Shown here in pieces: positions 44,930 through 57,004 of a stretch of DNA of 64,000 bases. Within the stretch, counting starts at the first letter, position 1, and each line of letters begins with the position of its first letter. The notes under the pieces are model-generated. The model searched no databases and was not told where the DNA came from. It worked only from the letters and a program-made list of their open reading frames with translations. The stretch comes from Trileptium ribeirensis (lineage: Eukaryota; Nematoda; Enoplea; Enoplida; Thoracostomopsidae): assembly GCA_030248225.1 (NCBI GenBank), contig JASANE010009913.1:1-64000 (forward strand). Reading direction: 5' to 3'. The translations under genes and the position numbers were made by a program.

Positions 44930-46260
44930 AAATATGGGTCAACCTTAATTCATTACCTTATTTTTAATAGCTACCAACATCGTGGCCCATGCGGCACGGG
45001 ATGTAAATGTTATCGGATGTTGCAATGACAATATCGTAATTGCAGTACGAGTTCAATATGGCACACGTCAATCTTAATTCATTACCTTATTTTTAAGAGC
45101 TACCAACATCGTGGCCAGTGCGGCTACGTGTTGTAAAAATGTTTTCGGATGTTGCAATGACAATATCGTAATTGGAGAACGAGTTACACATGGGTATACG
45201 TGAACCTTAATTCATTATCTTATTTTCTAACAGCTACTAACATCGTAGCCCATGCGGCTACGAGTTGTAAATGTTTTAGGATGTTGCAATGACAATATCG
45301 TAATTGGAAGAACTAGTTAAATATGGGCACACGTCAACCTTAATTCATTACCTTGTTTTTCTAACAGCTACCAACATTCGTAGCCCGTGCGGGTACGAGC
45401 TGTAAATGTTTTCGATGTTGCAATGACAATATCGTAATTGGAGAACGAGTTAAATATGGGCACACATCAACCTTAATTCATTACCTTATTTTCTAACAGC
45501 TACCAAACATTGTAGCCCATGCGGCTACGGGCTGTAAATGTTTTCGATGTTGCAATGACAATATTGTAGTTGGAGAACGAGTTAAATACGCTCACACGTC
45601 AACCTTAATTCATTACCTTATTTTCTAACAGCTACCAACATCGTAGCCCATGCAGCTACGAGCTGTAAGTGTTTTCGGATGTTGCAATGACAATTTCGTA
45701 ATTAGAGAACAAGTTAAATATGGGTACACGTCAACCTTAATTCATTACCTTATTTTATAACACCTACCAAAATCGTAGCCCATGCGGCTACGAGCTGTAT
45801 ATGTTTTTGGATGTTGCAATGACAATATCGTAATTGGAGAACGATTTAAATATGGGCACACGTCAACCTTAATCCGTTACCTTATTTTCTAACAGCTACC
45901 AACCTCGTAGCCTATTCGGCTACGGGCTGAAAATGTTATCGGATGTTGCAATGACAATATCGTAATTGGAGAACGAGTCAAATATGGGCACACGTCAAAC
46001 TTAATTCATTACCTTATTTTCTAACAGCTACCAACATTGTAGCCTATGCGGCTACGAGCTGTATATGTTTTCGTATGTTGCAATGACAATATCGTAATTG
46101 GAGAACGAGTTAATTATGGGCATCATGCCAACTTTAATTCGTTACCTTATTTTCTAACAGCTACCAACATCGTAGCCCATTCGGCTACTGGCTGTAAATG
46201 TTTTCGATGTTGCAATGACAATATCGTAATTGGAGAACGAGTTAAATATGGATATTGTAG
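44930..46260. repeat. Tandem array, ~10 units of 132 bp, left arm
   Basis: The unit runs from an AACAGCTACCAACATCGTAG word through a small hairpin (GTAGCC-catgc-GGCTAC), GATGTTGCAATGACAATAT, GAACGAGTTAAATATGGGC and ends TTAATTCATTACCTTATTTT. Starts fall near 44967, 45099, 45228, 45363, 45494, 45626, 45757, 45889, 46021 and 46157. The units are diverged by several percent. Confidence 0.92.
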
Positions 46261-46399
46261 CCTACGTGGTCCTAGGGGTGTTTAGTCCCACCGTAGACAC
46301 ACGAATTAACAGTTGGTTACTACAATATTCCCCAATGCGAGCACCACGGACTATTTATTTTACGAGCTTATTCCTAAGGCCTTAACTTGTAACACTAAT

Positions 46400-46640
46400 A
46401 ATTCAGACAGTTTATTTCACACACTATAACAAACTACAAATTCTACACACAATAAAACAAATAAACGGCTAAACCGTACTCACCTTGATAGCACAGCTTC
46501 TGAGGCCGACTGAGGCTCTGATCTAGCTGCGCAATCGCTTAAATACCCGAGCTATAGGTATACTCCCAATTTTCTCCTAGTTGATTTCTCTAAGTGTTCC
46601 AAATTTCATAGTAAGTTTTCCAAGTTTTACTCTGGTTCCA
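46400..46640 (-). promoter_or_regulatory. LTR-like promoter / splice donor / poly(A) module, left arm
   Basis: Mirror image of the module at 56640-56870. On the minus strand, GTATTTAAG is followed by a CAAG|GTGAGTACGG donor and AAATAAAC. It points outward, towards the 132-bp array. Confidence 0.45.
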
Positions 46641-47540
46641 TCCCTGAAAATTCCCTCTTAAACCTAAGCGAATTTTAGTCGTTAGAGGATAATATTTTAT
46701 GAATTTTCCCGAATTCTTAAGTATAAACAAAATCTAAGATTTTATACGAAAATCCAGCAGAGACACATACACATATCCGCAAATGTAGGCTTAATGATTA
46801 AGGCATCCAACCCTTACACTGAAATCCGATATATTTCCAACTTATGGCCTAGACTCACATGAAACCCTTGTAAATTCATTTCTCCTGTAAAACTCCCTCA
46901 AAATTAGCTAAGCCTTAAATTTGCTCCTACAAACTATACAAAATTTTTAACAGGCAATAGTACATATATTCCAGCACACAAGCTTATCTAAACACACATA
47001 CATACGTAATACAGCACTTATATACATTGTTTCGATACACAATAAATTCATAACTTATTCATATGTAATTACACATCTCGTATAGATATATACATATACA
47101 ATACATAACGCTGGTTCCACTCACCTAAAATTCCCTCTTAAACCTAAGTGAATTTTAGTCGTTAGAGAATGAGTTTTTATGAATTTCCCCGAATTCCTAA
47201 GTATAAACGAAATTTAAGATTTTATACGAAAATCCAGCAGATACACATATCTGCTAATGTAGGCCTAATGATTAAGGCACCCAACCCTTACACTCAAATC
47301 CGATATATTTCCAACTTATGGCCTAGACTCACATGAAACCATTGTAAATTCATTTTGCCTGTAAAACTTCCTCAAAATCAGCTAAGTCTTAAAATGGCTG
47401 CTACAAACTATACAAAATTTTTAACATGCAATAGTACATATATTCCAGCACACAGAAAGCTCATCTAAACACACATACATACATAATACAGCACTTATAT
47501 ACATTGTTTCGATACACAATTAATTCATAACTTATTGATA
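46637..47540. repeat. Two tandem copies of a ~477-bp unit, left arm
   Basis: CCCTCTTAAACCTAAG.GAATTTTAGTCGTTAGAG, CCAGCAGA.ACACAT, AATCCGATATATTTCCAACT and TACACATCTCGTATAGATAT each occur twice about 477 bp apart (46650 and 47127 starts), with a few percent divergence. Confidence 0.85.
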
Positions 47541-47799
47541 TGTAATTACACATCTCGTATAGATATATACATATACCATACATATACTTTCGTATACAAC
47601 AGTTTATAACAACAATGTATACCGCAAACACACAGTAAATGTATTGCATAGATGATAAACAACAAACAAAAAATAAGGTACAATACATCGTTACAGTACA
47701 CGTCAGCCTTAATTCATTACCTTATTTTGTAATGCAGGTTTCACAGAATGATGAGTGCAAAAAGTGGGCAGTTTTGTCTTTAACAGCCGTTTACAAGAA

Positions 47800-48195
47800 A
47801 CTAGAATCTCTAATGGACGGTTATAAGATATTTTAGTTTCTTTCAAACGATTGCTAGAGATTTTTGTCTTTAACGACTGCTTGTTTGACATTTAAATCTC
47901 TTACAGACAGCAGTAAGAGATTTTAGTCTTATATAGATGGTCAATAAATACATAAATCTCTAACAGCTAGCTGTTAGAGAACTAAAATTAAAATCTCTTG
48001 CAGCTAGCCATAACAGATTATTGTCTCTAATGGCTAGCTGTTAGAAACTTTTGTCTCTTACAGCCAGTTATAAAATACAAAAGTCTCTAACAGCTATCCG
48101 TTAGAATTTCAAATATTTAACGGCTGGCTGTAGAAACAAAAGTTTGTAACAGCTAGCAATTAGAAGCAAAAAATCTGTTACAGCAAGCTCATTAT
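47800..48195. repeat. Minisatellite with self-complementary core, left arm
   Basis: About a dozen ~30-bp units containing variants of CTAACAGCTAGCTGTTAGAG and AAAAGTCTCT. The core is an inverted repeat, so each unit can fold. Confidence 0.8.
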
Positions 48196-48615
48196 TGATA
48201 TTGGCCCTCCTCCAGCTTGATATTGGTGCGCCCCGCCCCCCCCCCCCCCGTTTGACATTGGTGCGCCCCTCCAGTTTGTTATTGGTGCCCCCTCCAGGTT
48301 GATATTGGGGCCCCCTCCAGTTTCATATTGGTACCCCTACTAGTTTGATATTGGTGCCCCCTACAGTTTAACATTGGTGCCCACTCCAGTTTGATATTGA
48401 TTTCCCCCTTCAGTTTTATATTGGTGCCACCTCCCGTTTGATACTAGTGTTCCTTCAGTTTGGTATTACTGTCCCCAATTCATTTTGATAAGGTGCCACC
48501 TCCAGTTTGATATTAGTGTCCCTTCAGTTTGGTATTACTGTCCCCAATTCATTTTGATATTGGGGCTCCCTTCAGTTTGATGTTGGTACCCCCTCAAGTT
48601 TGATAGGGGTGCAAA
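48196..48615. repeat. ~23-bp C-rich minisatellite, left arm
   Basis: About 17 units of CCCCTCCAGTTTGATATTGGTGC type, including a run CCCGCCCCCCCCCCCCC near 48233. The mirror copy lies at 54655-55070. Confidence 0.88.
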
Positions 48616-49260
48616 TTTGATATTCAACGTACCGAAAAATGTACACAGACATTTCTGAATGCAGCGAAATCAATATATAACCAAACAACTGAAAACACAC
48701 TATTATCAGAAATCGAAAATTTTGTCTAAACCCATTGAACACAACAGAAAAATGCTTTAAATATTCGTACTGGACTCTAGATAACCAAATCACGGCATGC
48801 AATACATCGTAGAAACAATATATAGCATATTCTCTATGCCCTACATGCAAGAGAAAACCAAATAACTGAATACACACTATACTTTGAAAATGGATTTCAC
48901 AGACCCTAAATTTAGCGATAACCATTCAAAAGGTATGGATGTTGATCATTAATACATTGCACTCAGCGTACCAAAAGCACTATATATACACCATTTTAAT
49001 GGATTATACGCAATACATAAACAAATCTGTGAAAACAAGCTACAATACAGGAAATCGAGTTCATTACTAATATACCCTCGAAAATGGATGAAATATATAT
49101 TCGTAAATGAAGTCGTAGTATTCGACGTATCAAAAATCTAAATGTAGCTCATTTTCAATTCCCTTCACACAATATATAACCAAACAACTAAAGGCATACT
49201 ATACCAGGAAATAGTGTTCATTGATCTCAAATCACATTAAAAACTTTTGAAATGGCATGA
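48616..49260. repeat. Satellite-like degenerate repeat, left arm
   Basis: Repeated words ATATATAACCAAACAACT, GAAATCGAGTTCATT and CACTATATATACACCA at irregular ~190-bp spacing. Related to 12830-13250. Confidence 0.5.
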
Positions 49261-49625
49261 ATTGTTCTTGCTATTCTCTTAAATATTTCTGCTACACTCG
49301 ATCATGCTCATGTGCTTTACCTTATTCTGGCAATGCATTCGTTTCTAAATATACACGTCCTAGGAGTTACAGGGTATATACTGAGCTTCCGCAACAAGCT
49401 ACCAATAATCAGATTCCGAATAATTATTGAGATTAATGCGGTAATGACAATCATCAGTAGCTTCTATTCAAGAAGCCATGCGCGACCAAATCCATAACCA
49501 ATTGCAAATATTGGCATGACTGGCCGAAAAAATACCACAATTGTGAAGTAAATGAGTAAGAGCGAACGTTAATCTTGTCGAAATAATGATACGCAATTAA
49601 CTCTTGCTGACAGTAATGTGTAACT

Positions 49626-50044
49626 AAACTTAAAATGACCCAGCTGACCATCCTATTTTGTTTTTTTTGTAAAAAGTTTCGTCACAGAACATTTTCTAAT
49701 CGGTTTGAAAATGCTAGTTTTTCTTTGTGAATATCAAATTTGTTCGCGAACAGAATTTTGCCGGAGTTCAATTAACAAGAATCTTGTTCGCGAACTCTAA
49801 TTGATAAATAATAGAGACATTCTGTTTATGACGTCAAATTTACATTAAATTTGTTCACGAACAGAGACGAGTCCTATTTCAACGCTATAAAATGTCATTA
49901 AACTGTCCTAAACCGAACGCAAATATCTAAGTCTGCGCTAGCAATGAACCAAATTGAATATCCTATTTTTTCCTTAACAATAGATGTGGATTCCACATCG
50001 GGAATAGCAAAATAGGGTGGTTAGCTGGGTCAACTTAAGTTTAG
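49626..50044. mobile_element. MITE in left arm
   Basis: Inverted ends AACTTAAAATGACCCAGCTG with ACCATCCTATTTTG on the left; AAAATAGGGTGGT then TAGCTGGGTCAACTTAAG on the right. The interior contains TTTGTTCGCGAAC-type inverted words. The target duplication is not resolved. The right-arm partner is at about 53225-53645. Confidence 0.65.
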
Positions 50045-51509
50045 TCGCGCATAACCAATGAAATTCTACCTTACATATATGTCCCGATTGGACCTTTGAT
50101 ATCTTTATTGCCTTTAGTAGTAAGCTGTGCACGTACTAAGATTACTATAGTTCAATTTCTTGACTTTGCAAGCATCACGAAATTTGAACCAAATGAACCA
50201 ACTTGCTACAAAATTTTACGACATAATGATCTGGTATGATTTTGGTATTCAGAAATAAACCTTAACATTTGTTTTTCGTAAAATTCAGTGAGGTCACGCG
50301 GTGTTACATACATAACTAATGACGGATATACATTTAAGTTTTATAAGGCTATAATGGGCTTTGTGAAAGCAAATCCGGGCTGACGGCTGAGATCCGGGAA
50401 CAGTGGCGGTAGAGGAGAAGACAGTTTCACGCTATAGAAATCTAGATATTGTTCTGCCCACCTCTCCTAGAAGAAACAATCCCGGTGCGTTATTTAGGAA
50501 TGAGCATCTGCATTCCAGAAATGTCTAATGTCCTTTGAATATGTTTTTCGTATGACATTCTTACGTGTCTTTCTTTCGATCTTCCCTCAGGTCCAAAATC
50601 GTGGAATATTCCACATGTATATACGCTAACTAAACATAAGCAATGATTTCTACGCTTTTTGTTCCAGTGAAATGGCGTGTATTAGTCATAATCAGTAATT
50701 TTTTGAACGTCAATATCGACGTCAGCGGTTAATCAGAAATTACGAATATTGAATACATAAGACTGTTATACATGACTCTGTTTTTAGACTAACTGGCACT
50801 TAAAAACACTAAAAAACCGCGATATATTAAGTCTTACTGGTGCGCCAACATATTTATATCCATTTGGTATTGTGTCTTGATTAGTAATGTGGAGCAGTCC
50901 CCAATATTCATACGTATTAAATTATTAAAAGCACATATCATAGGCGTCCGTGGACATTAGAGCATACATGCTGAAGCAAGAGATCAACGGGACTACCCTT
51001 CCTGACTCCCCGGACCATCCCCTAAAGGCCCTATCAGACTTCCTGAAAATACCATCCATCCCTCCTGGTGCGCCGCACCTCTTCTCTTTTTGCGGAAGGC
51101 GCTCGCAAAAATCGGCAGATCTAGCCTGAAAATTGGCCGAAACGGGTGTAAAATTGGTAAATGTCGTGGGAGGTCGTCAATTTTTTTAGCACTATAACGT
51201 GTTGTACCTCCCTTCAGGTGACCCCTCCTTCCTGCCGATGTACTTCTTGCGCAAACACTAAAAAAATTTATAGCGAAATTCGATAAGAAAGAAAAATTGA
51301 GAAAATAGTGTGGACCCGGAACAGAATTTTTGGTTATCCTGTAATACATCGTCCACTTTCCAGCGCCGATACCAATTACGCCTCTCAGCCTACTAAACCT
51401 GGAAACCAAGGACATATTATATGTGTGCACTTGGATATATGCATATAGTTATTTATTAATTTATTTATCTTTGGGTATGTATGCGTTTGTAAATAATATA
51501 AACACCATC

Positions 51510-51950
51510 CTTTACACGATATATTTGCGTCGTTGTTGTGCAGTTGCAATGAGTGCATAAACTGCTGACTAGTCGATCGCTTATTTAACGATCGGTAGCA
51601 CAATACGAAAGGCGGCATTATTTCAGAAATATGATGTTGCCACATTAAAACGATTGTTCCATTAAATATTATTAAGTAGGTAGTGAGCGCACACAGCAGC
51701 ACTGTAATTTCTGTACCCATATTTAAAAGTAGAAAATTTAAGCAGCTGTTAGATACATGGAAACCCCGACTTAGGGACGTCGCAAATTGTAAGAAATAGA
51801 CTGTAGTTAACACCATGATGAATATCACGAACTAGGCTGCTCCTACAGCGAATAGTGTAGATGATTTTGCGACTTTATGCCAGCTAGATTGAACCAATTC
51901 GATCCATGTTTTATCTGTCCACCATATAGATCAGCTCTGTTTCCCTGAAT
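51510..51950 (-). pseudogene. Degenerate multi-pass membrane protein fragment
   Basis: The minus-strand reading runs in one frame from about 51950 through two stop codons (a TGA after GKQS and a TAG before FVIFIMVLTTVYFLQF), both in positions where TGG would be natural. It includes a hydrophobic segment at FVIFIMVLTTVYFLQF, a second around ITVLLCALTTYLIIFNGTIV and a soluble tail, ending near a GTAAAG donor-like site. The layout recalls invertebrate chemoreceptor (gustatory-receptor-like) genes but no diagnostic motif is present. Function unknown. Confidence 0.35.
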
Positions 51951-52329
51951 ACAACAGCAAATAGTCACGTGCATTTGTTTCTCCAACCAGTAGCGGAAAA
52001 TTAGGTGCCTCGCCTAATCGAAACCAGCAACAACAAATGCTGCTCACTGGATGATCTGTTGCTGTAGGTAATAAAAATATTCGCTAATGGTTACTCATTT
52101 CATAGCTCTAATAGATGAAACTATAGCAACAAGTAAGGTTTTCGTTCCGTGGTAGTGTGGCCATTTTGAATCCGCGACCCAAAAACGCAATCTCAGTGTT
52201 GCCGATATTTGCAATATTTGGTCAGTTTCTAACATATCTTTTCTATCTATGATAATAGAACGTGTAGTCGCACACCAGTAAACGATCACCTCAAATGGAA
52301 TAACATTCTGCCGAAGCATCAATCAGCGT

Positions 52330-52775
52330 ATCATAAAAGACACTCAACTGAAACTGCTTTGATTAAGATATGCAGCGACATTCAAAAAGCCTTCACGAGT
52401 CAGCAGACTATAGTGCTGGTCAGCTTCGACTTGTTCACTGCGTTTGACACAGTTGAACATGATCACATTATCAAGCAGTTCTCTGACATTATGATGCCAT
52501 CTTCTATACTTGGGTGGTTTGTGCCATAATTATCAGATCGATATCAGTAAATCCTAATTTTCTGCGTATTCTGAGGGGCTCTACCACTAGGCAGCGGTGT
52601 TCCTCAAGGAAACGTCATTAGACCAATGATTTTCAATAGTGTTATTGCGCGTGTACTCGAAGTCATTATTGCTGCTGGCTTGTGCGTCCATGGCTACACA
52701 GACAATATTCAGGTATACAGTCATTTCGATCCCACCGCTGTGATCGACGTCGTAGAATCTTTGCAGTGCCTTTGA
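52330..52775 (+). pseudogene. LINE (jockey/CR1-like) reverse-transcriptase relic in spacer
   Basis: The plus strand reads 'HSTETALIKICSDIQKAF' then 'VLVSFDLFTAFDTVEHDHI' (RT block with the F-D-x-x-A-F-D motif), 'GSGVPQGNVIRPMIFN' (the GVPQGS..GP..F block) and 'GYTDNIQVYSHF', where the catalytic YADD is YTDN. A stop after 'GWFVP' and a short scrambled stretch show decay. It abuts the inner edge of the right arm. Confidence 0.82.
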
Positions 52776-53224
52776 CTTTCGTTACAGGAATGTTTCTTCT
52801 AGGAGAGGTGGGCAGAACAATATCTAGATTTCTATAGCGTGAAACTTGTTTCTCTACCGCCACTGTTCCCGGATCTCAGCCGTCAGCCCGGATTTGCTTT
52901 CACAAAGCCCATTATAGCCTTATAAAACTTAAATGTATATCCGTCATTAGTTATGTATGTAACACCGTGCGTGACCTCATGAAGTTTTACGAAAAACAAA
53001 TGTTAAGGTTTATTTTCTGAATACCAAAATCATACCAGATCATTATGTCGTAAAATTTTGTAACAAGTTGGTTCATTTGGTTCAAATTTCGTGATGCTTG
53101 CAAAGTCAAGAAATTGAACTATAGTAATCTTAGTACGTGCACAACTTACTACTAAAGGCAATAAAGATATCAAAGGTCCAATCGGGACATATATGTAAGG
53201 TAGAATTTCATTGGTTATGCGCGA

Positions 53225-53645
53225 CTAAACTATAAGTTGACCCAGCTAACCACCCTATTTTGCTATTCCCGATGTGGAATCCACATTGATTGTTAAGGAA
53301 AAAATAGGATATTCAATTTGGTTCGATTGCTAGCCGCAGACTTAGATATTTTCTCGTGTTCAGTTTTAGGACAGTTTGTAGTTACATTTTAGATAGCGTT
53401 GAATAGGAGTTGTCTTGTTGGTGAAAAATTTAATGTAATTGATGCTATAAAAGATGTTCTTATTATTTATTTAATTTAGAGTTGTGGAACAAGATTCTTG
53501 TTAATCAAACTCAAAATTCTGTTGCGAATATATTTGATATTCACAAAAAAAAACTAGGATTTTCAAACCGATTAGAAAATGTTCTGTGACGAAACTTTTT
53601 ATAAAAAAAACAAAATAGGATGGTCAGCTGGGTCATTTTAAGTTT
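53225..53645. mobile_element. MITE in right arm
   Basis: Mirror partner of 49626-50044. The ends are well preserved but the interior (53330-53520) is clearly more diverged from its partner than the surrounding arm. Confidence 0.6.
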
Positions 53646-54654
53646 AGTTACACATTACTGTCAGCAAGAGTTAATTGCGTATCATTATTTGGATATGATT
53701 AGTCTTGCTCTTACTTATTTATTCACAATTGTGGTATTTTTTCGCCAGTCATGCCAATATTTGCAATTGGTTATGGATTTGGGCTGGCGCATGGCTTCTT
53801 GAATAGAAGCTACTGATGATTGTCATTACCGCATTAATCTCAATAATTATTCGGAATCTGATTATTGGTAGCTTGTTGCGGAAGCTCAGTATATACCCTG
53901 TAACTCCTAGGACGTGTATATTTAGAAACGAATGCATTGCCAGAATAAGGTAAAGCACATGAGCATGATCGAGTGTAGCAGAAATATTTAAGAGAATAGT
54001 AAGAACAATTCATGCCATTTCAAAAGTTTTTAATGTGATTTGAGATCAATGAACACTATTTCCTGGTATAGTATGCCTTTAGCTGTTTGGTTATATATTG
54101 TGTGAAGGGAATTGAAAATGAGCTACATTTAGATTTTTGATACGTCGAATACTACTACTTCATTTACGAATATATATTTCATCCATTTTCGAGGGTATAT
54201 TAGTAATGAACTCGATTTCCTGTATTGTAGCTTGTTTTCACAGATTTGTTTATGTATTGCGTATAATACATTAAAATGGTGTATATATAGTGCTTTTGGT
54301 ACGCTGAGTGCAATGTATTAATGATCAACATCCATACCTTTTGAATGGTTATCGCTAAATTTAGGGTCTGTGAAATCCATTTTCAAAGTATAGTGTGTAT
54401 TCAGTTATTTGGTTTTCTCTTGCATGTAGGGCATAGAGAATATGCTATATATTGTTTCTACGATGTATTGCATGCCGTGATTTGGTTATCTAGAGTCCAG
54501 TACGAATATTTAAAGCATTTTTCTGTTGTGTTCAATGGGTTTAGACAAAATTTTCGATTTTCTGATAATAGTGTGTTTTCAGTTGTTTGGTTATATATTG
54601 ATTTCGCTGCATTCAGAAATGTCTGTGTACATTTTTCGGTACGTTGAATATCAA

Positions 54655-55070
54655 ATTTGCACCCCTATCAAACTTGAGGGGGTACCAACATCAAACTGAA
54701 GGGAGCCCAATATCAAAATGAATTGGGGACAGTAATACCAAACTGAAGGGACACTAATATCAAACTGGAGGTGGCACCTTATCAAAATGAATTGGGGACA
54801 GTAATACCAAACTGAAGGAACACTAGTATCAAACGGGAGGTGGCACCAATATAAAACTGAAGGGGGAAATCAATATCAAACTGGAGTGGGCACCAATGTT
54901 AAACTGTAGGGGGCACCAATATCAAACTAGTAGGGGTACCAATATGAAACTGGAGGGGGCCCCAATATCAACCTGGAGGGGGCACCAATAACAAACTGGA
55001 GGGGCGCACCAATGTCAAACGGGGGGGGGGGGGCGGGGCGCACCAATATCAAGCTGGAGGAGGGCCAATA
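54655..55070. repeat. ~23-bp G-rich minisatellite, right arm
   Basis: Reverse complement of 48196-48615; units of GGGGGCACCAATATCAAACTG type with a run of twelve G near 55021. Confidence 0.88.
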
Positions 55071-55079
55071 TCAATAATG

Positions 55080-55470
55080 AGCTTGCTGTAACAGATTTTT
55101 GTTTCTAATCGCTAGCTGTTAGAAACTTTTGTTTCTTACAGCCAGCCGTTAAATATTTGAAATTCTAACGGATAGCTGTTAGAGACTTTTGTATTTTATA
55201 ACTGGCTGTAAGAGACAAAAGTTTCTAACAGCTAGCCATTAGAGACAATAATCTGTTATGGCTAGCTGCAAGAGATTTTAATTTTAGTTCTCTAACAGCT
55301 AGCTGTTAGAGATTTATGTATTTATTGACCATCTATATAAGACTAAAATCTCTTACTGCTGTCTGTAAGAGATTTAAATGTCAAACAAGCAGTCGTTAAA
55401 GACAAAAATCTCTAGCAATCGTTTGAAAGAAACTAAAATATCTTATAACCGTCCATTAGAGATTCTAGTT
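55080..55470. repeat. Self-complementary minisatellite, right arm
   Basis: Reverse complement of 47800-48195, nearly identical over most of its length. Confidence 0.8.
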
Positions 55471-55729
55471 TCTTGTAAACGGCTGTTAAAGACAAAACTG
55501 CCCACTTTTTGCACTCATCATTCTGTGAAACCTGCATTACAAAATAAGGTAATGAATTAAGGCTGACGTGTACTGTAACGATGTATTGTACCTTATTTTT
55601 TGTTTGTTGTTTATCATCTATGCAATACATTTACTGTGTGTTTGCGGTATACATTGTTGTTATAAACTGTTGTATACGAAAGTATATGTATGGTATATGT
55701 ATATATCTATACGAGATGTGTAATTACAT

Positions 55730-56636
55730 ATCAATAAGTTATGAATTAATTGTGTATCGAAACAATGTATATAAGTGCTGTATTATGTATGTATGTGTGT
55801 TTAGATGAGCTTTCTGTGTGCTGGAATATATGTACTATTGCATGTTAAAAATTTTGTATAGTTTGTAGCAGCCATTTTAAGACTTAGCTGATTTTGAGGA
55901 AGTTTTACAGGCGAAATGAATTTACAATGGTTTCATGTGAGTCTAGGCCATAAGTTGGAAATATATCGGATTTGAGTGTAAGGGTTGGGTGCCTTAATCA
56001 TTAGGCCTACATTAGCAGATATGTGTATCTGCTGGATTTTCGTATAAAATCTTAAATTTCGTTTATACTTAGGAATTCGGGGAAATTCATAAAAACTCAT
56101 TCTCTAACGACTAAAATTCACTTAGGTTTAAGAGGGAATTTTAGGTGAGTGGAACCAGCGTTATGTATTGTATATGTATATATCTATACGAGATGTGTAA
56201 TTACATATGAATAAGTTATGAATTTATTGTGTATCGAAACAATGTATATAAGTGCTGTATTACGTATGTATGTGTGTTTAGATAAGCTTGTGTGCTGGAA
56301 TATATGTACTATTGCCTGTTAAAAATTTTGTATAGTTTGTAGGAGCAAATTTAAGGCTTAGCTAATTTTGAGGGAGTTTTACAGGAGAAATGAATTTACA
56401 AGGGTTTCATGTGAGTCTAGGCCATAAGTTGGAAATATATCGGATTTCAGTGTAAGGGTTGGATGCCTTAATCATTAAGCCTACATTTGCGGATATGTGT
56501 ATGTGTCTCTGCTGGATTTTCGTATAAAATCTTAAATTTTGTTTATACTTAAGAATTCGGGAAAATTCATAAAATATTATCCTCTAACGACTAAAATTCG
56601 CTTAGGTTTAAGAGGGAATTTTAGGGGAGTGGAACC
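55730..56636. repeat. Two tandem copies of a ~477-bp unit, right arm
   Basis: Reverse complement of 46637-47540. Confidence 0.85.
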
Positions 56637-56639
56637 AGA

Positions 56640-56870
56640 GTAAAACTTGGAAAACTTACTATGAAATTTGGAACACTTAGAGAAATCAACTAGGAGAAAA
56701 TTGGGAGTATACCTATAGCTCGGGTATTTAAGCGATTGCGCAGCTAGATCAGAGCCTCAGTCGGCCTCAGAAGCTGTGCTATCAAGGTGAGTACGGTTCA
56801 GCCGTTTATTTGTTTTATTGTGTGTAGAGTTTGTAGTTTGTTATAGTGTGTGAAATAAACTGTCTGAATT
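56640..56870 (+). promoter_or_regulatory. LTR-like promoter / splice donor / poly(A) module, right arm
   Basis: GGTATTTAAGCG (TATA-like, 56723-56732) is followed about 50 bp later by a consensus splice donor CAAG|GTGAGTACGG (GT at 56787-56788) and then AATAAA at 56854-56859. TATA and AATAAA about 125 bp apart is the R-region layout of LTRs. It reads outward into the 132-bp array. The retroelement origin is inference. Confidence 0.45.
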
Positions 56871-57004
56871 ATTAGTGTTACAAGTTAAGGCCTTAGGAAT
56901 AAGCTCGTAAAATAAATAGTCCGTGGTGCTCGCATTGGGGAATATTGTAGTAACCAACTGTTAATTCGTGTGTAATCTACGGTGGGACTAGACACCACTA
57001 GGAG

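Larger units (their letters stand above)
50483..52784. other. Palindrome spacer
   Basis: The unpaired centre. It holds a GC-rich dispersed repeat (50950-51250, copy 2 of the family at 3460), a degenerate multi-pass membrane ORF on the minus strand and a LINE RT relic on the plus strand, listed separately. 50483-50940 has nothing recognisable. Confidence 0.7.

Noticed and set aside
44930..46260. CRISPR-like array
   Set aside because: Units of 132 bp are repeated in full without unique spacers, in an animal genome with spliced genes.
46046..46285. 79-codon open frame in the 132-bp array
   Set aside because: It runs through two repeat units and repeats itself; it is an artefact of the array.
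51385..51828. Ectodomain exon of the BMP receptor in the spacer
   Set aside because: The segment is multi-pass hydrophobic and lacks the Cys-rich pattern and CCxxxxCN motif of type I receptor ectodomains.
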